A program made the position numbers and the translations under genes. This document shows, piece after piece, positions 1 to 5,765 of a stretch of DNA of 6,105 nt. The first letter of the stretch is position 1. Every line of letters begins with the position of its first letter. A model generated the notes under the pieces. It worked only from the letters and a program-made list of their open reading frames with translations, was not told the origin of the DNA and made no database searches. The DNA lies in NCBI GenBank assembly GCA_018334525.1, contig JAGXLT010000063.1, forward strand, positions 1 to 6,105, given 5' to 3'. Source of the stretch: Gammaproteobacteria bacterium (lineage in GTDB: Bacteria > Pseudomonadota > Gammaproteobacteria > Nitrococcales > Nitrococcaceae).

Positions 1-107
1 GGGAAGGAAAGTGACTCAATGCCCTCGGAAGCGGCAACGACCGCTTCACGCAGAGACTCACTGGCGACCAAGTCGCTGACAAAACGCTCTATTTCTGCCT
101 GACTCAT
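1..107 (-). CDS. Second Nif11-type RiPP precursor, partial (leader N-terminus only)
   Basis: Reading the minus strand from the ATG at 107-105 gives 35 codons that stay open to the window's left edge. The peptide begins MSQAEIERFVSDL and continues to a SEGIESL stretch. It matches the complete precursor next to it at 24 of the first 33 residues, so it is a paralogous Nif11-type leader; the end of the leader, the GG site and the core lie outside the window. Its ATG overlaps the TGA of the upstream precursor (ATGA at 107-104), and no Shine-Dalgarno sequence is visible before it, so translation is probably coupled to the first precursor. The leaders are alike, as expected when one enzyme set processes several cores. 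Too short to be picked up by length-limited gene finders. Identity as a paralogue is firm; the core sequence cannot be judged. Confidence 0.85.
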   Translation of the reverse strand, partial: MSQAEIERFVSDLVASESLREAVVAASEGIESLSF

Positions 108-421
108 GTGGCAGCAACGGCAACCACGGCCTCCACCTCAGCAACAACACTGGCTGATGTTACCGCTTGTACGGCTTCAACCACGTTGGTGAAAACGCTC
201 GTTTTACCACCAGCCACGGCATCTAATTGATCATCACTCAGCTCACCCTGGGTGTTGGCCTGAATGTAATCACGCGCTTCATCAATATTGATGTCATAAC
301 CCTGATCCTGAGCGATCGCGACGAGCGACTCAACGCCCTCTGAGTTATTCACAACCGTCTCACGAAGGCTTTCGTTGGATGCCAAATCATTCACAAAACG
401 ATCAATCTCTGCCTGACTCAT
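104..421 (-). CDS. Nif11-type leader RiPP precursor peptide with Val/Ala-rich core
   Basis: A 105-aa precursor. Residues 1-72 form a Nif11-family leader: MSQAEIDRF start, a GYDINIDEA segment at 41-49, and the typical ending LSDDQLDAVAGG at 61-72, which is a double-glycine cleavage site for a C39 peptidase. The core is residues 73-105 (33 aa): 11 Val and 8 Ala, three Glu, one Lys, one Phe (core position 5) and seven Ser/Thr, with no Cys, Gly or Pro. The segment VEAVxAV occurs twice, exactly 15 residues apart (core 9-15 and 24-30). With no Cys, lanthionine or thioether crosslinks are impossible; aliphatic residues are the usual targets of PoyD-type epimerases, one of which is encoded just upstream. 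The ATG at 421-419 follows a good TAGGAG ribosome site. Predicted product: an epimerised, possibly acylated or methylated hydrophobic peptide. Family is confident; the modifications are inferred. Confidence 0.93.
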   Translation of the reverse strand: MSQAEIDRFVNDLASNESLRETVVNNSEGVESLVAIAQDQGYDINIDEARDYIQANTQGELSDDQLDAVAGGKTSVFTNVVEAVQAVTSASVVAEVEAVVAVAAT

Positions 422-429
422 TTGATTAA

Positions 430-435
430 CTCCTA
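430..435 (-). promoter_or_regulatory. Ribosome binding site of the complete Nif11 precursor
   Basis: On the minus strand TAGGAG lies 8 nt before the ATG at 421-419. It is the strongest Shine-Dalgarno match among the gene starts in this window, which fits the high translation a precursor peptide needs and supports this start codon. Confidence 0.75.
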
Positions 436-441
436 TCTAAC

Positions 442-471
442 ATACTATGGTGAATTGCCAGACAGGGCCAA
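442..471 (-). promoter_or_regulatory. Possible promoter for the precursor genes, inside the epimerase 3' end
   Basis: On the minus strand TTGGCC (471-466, 4 of 6 matches to TTGACA) is separated by 18 nt from TAGTAT (447-442, 4 of 6 to TATAAT). The first three bases of the -10 element are the epimerase stop codon. It would place a transcript start about 13 nt before the precursor ATG, just upstream of the ribosome site. Such matches occur by chance; it is listed because precursor genes lying behind an enzyme gene often have their own start site. Confidence 0.22.
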
Positions 472-2037
472 AGGCGTCTGCGTGGCGGTTAGGGGGGGAT
501 CACAGGCGATGCCATACAGCGCTGGATCATCATTCAATAAACCATCATCAAATAACTGCTGCAGAACACGTTGCACATAAAACACGTCCGCTTTGTCCTG
601 CAGTAGTTTTCGCATGATTTCTCGGCCGGTGTAACGATTCTCGGCCAGCAGTGCCCCTAGAGCGCTATCAAACGACAGCTGATTGCGCCAAATTTTGTGA
701 GTGCGTGTTGTTAGCTCAAAACCGTTTTCGATCGGCTCATAATTTAAGTCTCGCCGAAAGCCCAGCACCGTATCCATGGGCAGACGCCTCGGCATATGCC
801 GTGCGATCAGATCCTCAATAACAGCACGAAAATCGTCGGCATCCGTAAAAAATCGCTCAGCATAAACGCGATAGCCTAACGGCCAGAGCGAATCGGCCCG
901 GGTTGGGGTAACCAGCTGAATGCGCCGATGCAGCAAATTGACCAAAAAGCCGCTAACGCAGGCAATCGTGGAATGATCTTCGCCAAAATAATGATCGCTA
1001 TTATCTTCACGGCCGGCAGCTTGCCTTTTCAATCGGCGAGTTCGCGCTCGCCCCGCAATGGCCTTGGTGCCTAACGCCCCTTTTTGCTGATGAACCAGCT
1101 CAACGCCCATTAACTCTTCGGCAGAGAACGTCTCCATAACGGCCTTAAAGATCTTCGGTGTGATAATGGAGAACCGATTGGTTACCGTACGATAACGATC
1201 AAATAAGGATAAAACCTGTCGTGTTAACTCAAGATCCCGCAGGGGCGCCGCACAAGTCGTTTGCGGCAATGCGCCGGTCACATGATAATAATCTTCAATA
1301 AACTTGGGATAATCCGGATTATCAGCCGGATCGGTTGCCCAGTAACAAAAACCGGTTTGTGTTGCATTACCGAATAAATCGACCATGTGGGTGAGCATGC
1401 CCTGCCACAACTCAGAAACCTCAGCCGTGTAGGGCTGATAATCGCGATAACGCTCCGCGGAAATCCCACAGAACCAACAACCCACTGAGCAGCCGTCTGA
1501 CAGCTCAAAAGCAACAATCGGATGCGTAATAGACTTCGATGAGGCCATGCCGAGCTCGCTTTCGCAACGCCGCTGCTGGCGCATCCGCCACGCGTCAAAA
1601 GCCGGGTTTAGATCCTCACAACGACCTAAATCAGTGAGCATGTCACGATGCTGCATCATATCCATCAGCCACTCGTCCCAAAGCACGACCAGCGGCCACT
1701 TTTCTGCGTCAGGGGTGCGACGGTACTTCGAATACTCTCTGTGCCAAAGAGGAAGCACTTCGGTAGGATCAATGAGCAGACCGTATTGCTCGACAACCGC
1801 CTGAGGATCTGTGTGATTGGCGGTCAGCGCTTCTCTAAATTCCGCGCTCCCGCAAAAGAATTCCATAAAACGTTTAACATGAGAAATTTTATCAAGCGAC
1901 TCTTGCCCTCGGCGCTCGAACATACCTCGGTAAAACTTTGTTGCCTCAGTTAAAGCACCCACACCTAACCCTCTACTACAAATAAACTCATTAAAAGAAG
2001 GTAAACTAGGCGCATGACGATAACAAGCATTTTGCAA
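445..2037 (-). CDS. PoyD-type radical SAM peptide epimerase (RiPP maturation amino acid epimerase)
   Basis: Up to 530 aa. The core motif is SDGCSVGCWFCG at 181-191: Cys183, Cys187 and Cys190 in the radical SAM spacing CX3CX2C, which bind the 4Fe-4S cluster that cleaves S-adenosylmethionine. This CSVGCWFCG context and the upstream KRFMEFF segment at 55-61 fit the PoyD/OspD/AvpD/PlpD family, which abstracts the alpha hydrogen of selected core residues and returns a hydrogen from the opposite face, giving D-amino acids. PoyD uses a Cys (Cys372, as I recall) as hydrogen donor; Cys360 in IACVSGF is my candidate here. Residues about 455-502 look like a small winged-helix tail. The likely substrate is the adjacent Val/Ala-rich precursor. 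The longest frame starts at a TTG (2037) and would overlap the divergent TolC start by 24 bp; a GTG at 1962 (Val26) with AGAGGG six bases upstream is a credible alternative. Family assignment is strong, start uncertain. Confidence 0.92.
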   Translation of the reverse strand: MQNACYRHAPSLPSFNEFICSRGLGVGALTEATKFYRGMFERRGQESLDKISHVKRFMEFFCGSAEFREALTANHTDPQAVVEQYGLLIDPTEVLPLWHREYSKYRRTPDAEKWPLVVLWDEWLMDMMQHRDMLTDLGRCEDLNPAFDAWRMRQQRRCESELGMASSKSITHPIVAFELSDGCSVGCWFCGISAERYRDYQPYTAEVSELWQGMLTHMVDLFGNATQTGFCYWATDPADNPDYPKFIEDYYHVTGALPQTTCAAPLRDLELTRQVLSLFDRYRTVTNRFSIITPKIFKAVMETFSAEELMGVELVHQQKGALGTKAIAGRARTRRLKRQAAGREDNSDHYFGEDHSTIACVSGFLVNLLHRRIQLVTPTRADSLWPLGYRVYAERFFTDADDFRAVIEDLIARHMPRRLPMDTVLGFRRDLNYEPIENGFELTTRTHKIWRNQLSFDSALGALLAENRYTGREIMRKLLQDKADVFYVQRVLQQLFDDGLLNDDPALYGIACDPPLTATQTPLALSGNSP

Positions 2038-3339
2038 CCAGCCTCAAAAAAATTCGTTGGCACTGCGCTGGTGGCTATCCTTACGGCCTTACCGGGCGGG
2101 GTTCAGGCGCAAACACTCTCGGCACTGCTCGGGGCAACTTACGAAAACAACCCACACTTATCAGCAATGCGAGAACGTAAAACATCCAGTCTGGCCAATG
2201 TTGATGCCGCGCGCGGGCAGCGCTGGCCAACTGTGAATGTGACCGGGCAGGAAGGGCGACGCCATTTAGATCAGCGTACAGCTGAAGAAACACTGACGGA
2301 CCGACAGGTACGCCTAGAGCTAAGTCTGGATCTATGGCGCAGCGGGCAAATTTCTGCCGGTATTGAAAAAGCCAACGCCGGTGTGGCCCAAACAGATGCA
2401 CAGCTCACACAAACCTCGATAGAAGCACTAAAAACCGTAGCGATAAACTGGCTTTCTCTAAAGAGTGCAGAACAGATCATTGTGCTGCAGCGGGATGATA
2501 TCGCCGAACGGAAAGATTTTGTTGAGCAGTTAAAAACGCGAGTAGCGCGCGGGTTAGCCACGGTTACTGACCTGAGCGCAGCACAGCTGGCAGTCATCGA
2601 GCAACAAACCGCGCTACAGCAAACCGAAGAACAACGCATTCAGGCGCTGGATACACTGGAAAAATGGAGCGGCCTACGCCCTAAGCAAACCACCGGTACC
2701 GCCCTTTTACCGGAGGTTCCCATGACTCTAGAGGCCGCATTAAGCCAGGCCGCAACCCAGGCAACTCAAATACAAATCGCACGTGGTGCCGTGGCCCAAG
2801 CGCAGGCGGAAGTGGCTGAACGTGAGGGAGCGATTGGCCCGCAGCTCAGTCTGAACGCCCATCATGGCTATGAGTATGATCAAACCATTCATGAAAACGT
2901 GCTTGAGGAGCGCGCCGTCTCTCGCGAGCAATCCACCGGCGTGATGCTTGAGTTGACCGTACCGCTGACTGACGGTGGCTCCAGGCGTGCTCAAATTCGT
3001 GCTTCAACACATGCACTGGCAGCTGCCCGACTCCATCTGCGTGCGGCTCAGGAAGACACCGCCGCTACGGTGCGCAATAGCTGGACTAAACGAGCATCCG
3101 CGCAAAACCGAATTGCGTTGCTTGAGCAGCAGCTCAGCGCTGCCACGGCACTGCAGGAATCACGGCAGCGTGAGTTTAACCAAGGCTTGATCGACATTCA
3201 GCCGTTGCTGGATGCAAACCAAAAACGCAGTAGTACCGAGCAGGATTTAATTCATGCACACACCACCCTGCAGCAAAGTGAGGTGCAACTGCTTGCCGAC
3301 ATAGGCGCGCTAACGCCTGAGCGTCTTGGTCTGCAATGA
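2014..3339 (+). CDS. TolC-family outer membrane export channel
   Basis: A 441-aa outer membrane efflux protein, close to the usual length of TolC-like channels. Residues 1-32 look like a Sec signal peptide (KK at 12-13, hydrophobic stretch about 14-26, cleavage after VQA at 30-32). The mature part shows the two similar halves of the family: long heptad-rich helices about 45-225 and again about 235-430, with beta-strand segments such as LELSLDLWRSG and LELTVPLTDGGSRR, and the end pattern REFNQGLIDIQPLLDANQ. Such trimers form the outer-membrane exit duct of type I secretion systems, so this is the probable exit for the mature peptide together with the ABC transporter at the right edge. The periplasmic adaptor (HlyD type) is not in the window. 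AGAAGG lies 12 nt and TAGG 3 nt before the ATG, both imperfect spacings, but the signal peptide supports this start. Co-transcribed with the MetX-like gene. Confidence 0.92.
   Translation: MTITSILQPASKKFVGTALVAILTALPGGVQAQTLSALLGATYENNPHLSAMRERKTSSLANVDAARGQRWPTVNVTGQEGRRHLDQRTAEETLTDRQVRLELSLDLWRSGQISAGIEKANAGVAQTDAQLTQTSIEALKTVAINWLSLKSAEQIIVLQRDDIAERKDFVEQLKTRVARGLATVTDLSAAQLAVIEQQTALQQTEEQRIQALDTLEKWSGLRPKQTTGTALLPEVPMTLEAALSQAATQATQIQIARGAVAQAQAEVAEREGAIGPQLSLNAHHGYEYDQTIHENVLEERAVSREQSTGVMLELTVPLTDGGSRRAQIRASTHALAAARLHLRAAQEDTAATVRNSWTKRASAQNRIALLEQQLSAATALQESRQREFNQGLIDIQPLLDANQKRSSTEQDLIHAHTTLQQSEVQLLADIGALTPERLGLQ
2020..2047 (-). promoter_or_regulatory. Possible promoter for the epimerase gene
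   Basis: On the minus strand TTGAGG (2047-2042, 4 of 6 to TTGACA), a 16-nt spacer and TGTTAT (2025-2020, 4 of 6 to TATAAT) would start a transcript near 2013. That fits only if the epimerase begins at the downstream GTG (1962) and not at the TTG (2037). The site lies inside the 5' end of the divergent TolC gene. I found no convincing matching promoter for the plus-strand gene. Weak evidence. Confidence 0.18.
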
Positions 3340-4406
3340 CCTTGATTCAACGGCTCCCGCATTCGGTCAAGCTTGACCATGGTGCGCCGCTGGAAAATGT
3401 TGATATCGCCTATTGCTGCTACGGCACTCTCAACACAAACCGAGACAACGCGGTTTGGCTCTGCCATGGCCTGACCAGCAACCAGCATGCCGGCCCAAGC
3501 GGCTCACGATCCGGCTGGTGGGAGGCACTCATCGGACCCGGCCGGCCCCTGGATACCAATCGATGGTGCATCATTTGCAGTAATGTATTGGGTGGCGACA
3601 GCGGCAGCACCGGCCCAAGCACGCCCCACCCGAATGATGAGACACCCTACGCGACCCGCCTGCCGATACTCACCATCGCTGATATGGTTCGTGCCCAACG
3701 CGCACTGCTCGATTGCCTGGGCATACGCCAGCTTGCCGCGCTAATCGGCGGGTGCATGGGTGGGTTTCAAGGACTTGAGTGGCTACGCCAGGCGCCGGAG
3801 CAGGTGCCACGCAGCCTGTTAATCAGCACAACCATCGCCTCCAGCCCCATGACGATTGCGATGTGGGCGATGATTCGCCAACTGATTATGACCGATCCCC
3901 ACTGGCAGGATGGCGATTACTATGCCGAGGCCACTGGCCCTGATCAGGGCATGGGCCTGGGTGCTGCACTCGGTTCGCTGTTCTGGCTGGGCAGCGAAGG
4001 CATGGAAAATCGCTTTGGGCGTAATATCAGCGCGCCTGATCAGCCAGTCAGCTTTGCCTCGCATTTTGCTGTTGAGCAATTTCTTGAGGGTATTATTTCA
4101 CGGCGCGCCGGGGGCATGGATCCCAACAGCCTGCTATACCTGACCCGCGCGATGGATCTGTTTGATCTGAATAACGCGATAACCCGCCCAGCTGGCCACA
4201 TCGAGCTGGCCAGCTATCGGCGTGATTGGCGATATCCGCCTGAAAAAGTCGATGCACTCAAAAATCAGCTTGAGCAGGCGGGCAGCGATGTCACGCACCA
4301 TGTGCTTGAAAGTCAGGTCACCCACGGCGCGTATATCTTTGAGCCTGAGACCATTGCACCGATCATCGAGCGGTTACTCAGCTCAGCCAGCCACCGCGCG
4401 CCATAA
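3336..4406 (+). CDS. MetX-like alpha/beta-hydrolase acyltransferase with a Cys nucleophile
   Basis: A 356-aa protein of the homoserine O-acetyltransferase family (MetX, also CefG and serine succinyltransferase) at about full family length. Family segments: HGLTSNQH at 44-51, NVLGGDSGSTGP at 83-94, DMVRAQRALLDCLGI at 116-130, the nucleophile elbow IGGCMGGFQGLEW at 137-149, RRDWRYPP at 295-302 and THGAYIFE at 329-336. The catalytic triad reads Cys140, Asp297, His330; family members normally have Ser in GGSMGG. The Arg of the usual AR-M segment after the GL pair is replaced (AALGS at 210-214), and the Asp after the catalytic His is Gly331; both contact homoserine in the Haemophilus enzyme, as I recall. 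The usual Cys of GGC-GSTGP is Asp. It is therefore probably not a methionine-pathway enzyme but an acyltransferase, thioesterase or hydrolase for the peptide pathway. Its ATG overlaps the TolC stop (ATGA), so it is translationally coupled. Fold is sure, reaction unknown. Confidence 0.85.
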   Translation: MTLIQRLPHSVKLDHGAPLENVDIAYCCYGTLNTNRDNAVWLCHGLTSNQHAGPSGSRSGWWEALIGPGRPLDTNRWCIICSNVLGGDSGSTGPSTPHPNDETPYATRLPILTIADMVRAQRALLDCLGIRQLAALIGGCMGGFQGLEWLRQAPEQVPRSLLISTTIASSPMTIAMWAMIRQLIMTDPHWQDGDYYAEATGPDQGMGLGAALGSLFWLGSEGMENRFGRNISAPDQPVSFASHFAVEQFLEGIISRRAGGMDPNSLLYLTRAMDLFDLNNAITRPAGHIELASYRRDWRYPPEKVDALKNQLEQAGSDVTHHVLESQVTHGAYIFEPETIAPIIERLLSSASHRAP

Positions 4407-5765
4407 ATCCGCACTCATTATCGGCGCGCCCAATAGATCCTGCTGCAGATTCAGGCTGACCGCTGCCGATAACCCGGCAAGCTCGGCGCAACGGCGATGA
4501 AACCCCTGCTCCACTAAATGCTGGCCCGATAGAACATGCGTGATCTCCGTACCGAGTAACGGATGTGATTCCGGATCTTTACCCAGCACCGCCGGATCAA
4601 TCGCGTGTGGCTCAAGCATGACCAGGCCATGACGCTGAACCCAGGGCCGCCAGCGCTCAAAAGCCGCAACCAGATCACCTGCCATTTGTGCAGCCGATAT
4701 CTGCTCAAAGGCCTGATTAAGATGAACAGCGCACGAAAACGGCACAAGCGCATCATCCAAGCCGGCGGGCTGGCCGATGACGGACCGATTGTGCATAACC
4801 GATTTATTAATGTGCAGACAATTCTGCATATCAATGCCATGCGCCTTAAGCGTCAGCGCCATTTCATCGGGGTCGTTAATATTCCCGGCTAATGCCAACC
4901 CACCGAGTGGGGCAAGTCGCACCTGGCATTGCCGGCGGGCCGGTCCACTCGGCTCAATGGCAACCAACCGGGGCGCAGTGATATCGGCCTCAATCAAAGC
5001 GGCATGCAGCCCCAGCAACAACGCCCCGTTACCCGCGCCGGTATCCACAATGGCCTGCGGTGTTTCAGGCGCAGTTTGCAACGCTTTCAACACCAGTTCA
5101 CACACTGCCGCCTGGCATTGGCTTTCATACACCGCCGCGCTAAACGTAATATCGGCATCACGCTCCACATGCCATTCATCACCACTCGAATCAAAGCCGG
5201 GGCTGTGCTCGCCATCACTGGCAAATAACTCACGCACCTGCGATAGCAACGGCGCGTAACCGGCTGTGTAGAGACTTTGCGCAGCCATTCTCATCCCCGC
5301 GCGCCCAGCTTCGTTCAACGCCAGACCGGACGGGTGTTCGACGACCCAGCCTAATGCGGCCAACGGTTGCAGAGCCTGCCCCCATATCTTCTCGGTCATA
5401 CCACAGCCTAGGGCTAAGCGCGGAGCTGCGCCTTGATCATAAAGCTTGGCCAGAGCAATCAATGCATTCAGTGCAGACTGCCCCTGATTGGCTGTGAACG
5501 TTTCTGTTGCGGTTAACCGCAGCCCCTGAGGTGAGAGACCACCCCAGCCCAGTATTTCAAACCAGCGTCCAACGCAGGCCAGCAGGCCTTCGCGGGCGTG
5601 ATAGCGCTCGGCCAGTGTCCCCAGTGCGATGGGCTCAGTGGTAGACGAAAGCGCATGCCACACACCATGGTGTTTCAGTGCATCAACCACCGGCCCCATC
5701 GAAGCCTGATTGATCGCATTGCATAAAGAGCGCCAAGCCTGCTGCTGGACTTTAGTGGGGTTCAT
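4383..5765 (-). CDS. SAM-dependent methyltransferase, AprA/SxtA-like
   Basis: A 460-aa class I methyltransferase. Residues about 1-200 are a helical and winged-helix-like region (an LGTLAERY segment, then LTATE). The Rossmann core starts with IVDTGAGNG at 239-247 (the SAM glycine loop), followed by VAIEPS at 268-273 with the acidic residue Glu271, and GNINDPDE at 294-301. Downstream, LHINKSVMHNR (317-327), GLVMLEPH (380-387) and ITHVLSGQHLVE (408-419) resemble, from memory, the LH...HxR, HG-LE-H and THGFSDQY-VE motifs of the AprA/SxtA methyltransferases. Those bind a mononuclear metal and methylate the alpha carbon of malonyl-type carrier-bound units in polyketide starters. Here it stands alone in a RiPP cluster, so its substrate may be an acyl precursor or the peptide itself. 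Its ATG overlaps the ABC transporter stop (ATGA at 5765-5762), and its last 24 bp overlap the convergent MetX-like gene. The methyltransferase call is firm; the subfamily is tentative. Confidence 0.82.
   Translation of the reverse strand: MNPTKVQQQAWRSLCNAINQASMGPVVDALKHHGVWHALSSTTEPIALGTLAERYHAREGLLACVGRWFEILGWGGLSPQGLRLTATETFTANQGQSALNALIALAKLYDQGAAPRLALGCGMTEKIWGQALQPLAALGWVVEHPSGLALNEAGRAGMRMAAQSLYTAGYAPLLSQVRELFASDGEHSPGFDSSGDEWHVERDADITFSAAVYESQCQAAVCELVLKALQTAPETPQAIVDTGAGNGALLLGLHAALIEADITAPRLVAIEPSGPARRQCQVRLAPLGGLALAGNINDPDEMALTLKAHGIDMQNCLHINKSVMHNRSVIGQPAGLDDALVPFSCAVHLNQAFEQISAAQMAGDLVAAFERWRPWVQRHGLVMLEPHAIDPAVLGKDPESHPLLGTEITHVLSGQHLVEQGFHRRCAELAGLSAAVSLNLQQDLLGAPIMSADLWRAVAG

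Noticed and set aside
492..498. Run of seven G (C7 on the coding strand) near the end of the epimerase gene, considered as a slippage or phase-variation site.
   Set aside because: It lies in a poorly conserved tail past the recognisable domains; a slip would alter only the last residues, so a switching role is unlikely.
1278..1598. 106-codon minus-strand frame overlapping the epimerase in another frame.
   Set aside because: It runs through the region coding for the radical SAM cysteine motif of the epimerase and has no motifs of its own.
3336..4406. Annotation as ordinary homoserine O-acetyltransferase of methionine synthesis.
   Set aside because: The nucleophile is Cys, the homoserine-contacting Arg and Asp are missing, and the gene is coupled to a TolC gene inside a RiPP cluster.
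4396..4429. GC-rich inverted repeat (GCGCGCC and GGCGCGC, 7-bp stem, 20-nt loop) near the convergent gene ends, considered as a bidirectional terminator.
   Set aside because: The loop is long, no T-run follows on either strand, and the bases are inside coding sequence of one or both genes; simple CG repeats of this kind arise by chance.
4777..5259. 160-codon open frame on the plus strand.
   Set aside because: It lies wholly antisense to the well-supported methyltransferase, shows no recognisable domain, and has the Ser/Ala/Cys-rich composition of a shadow frame.
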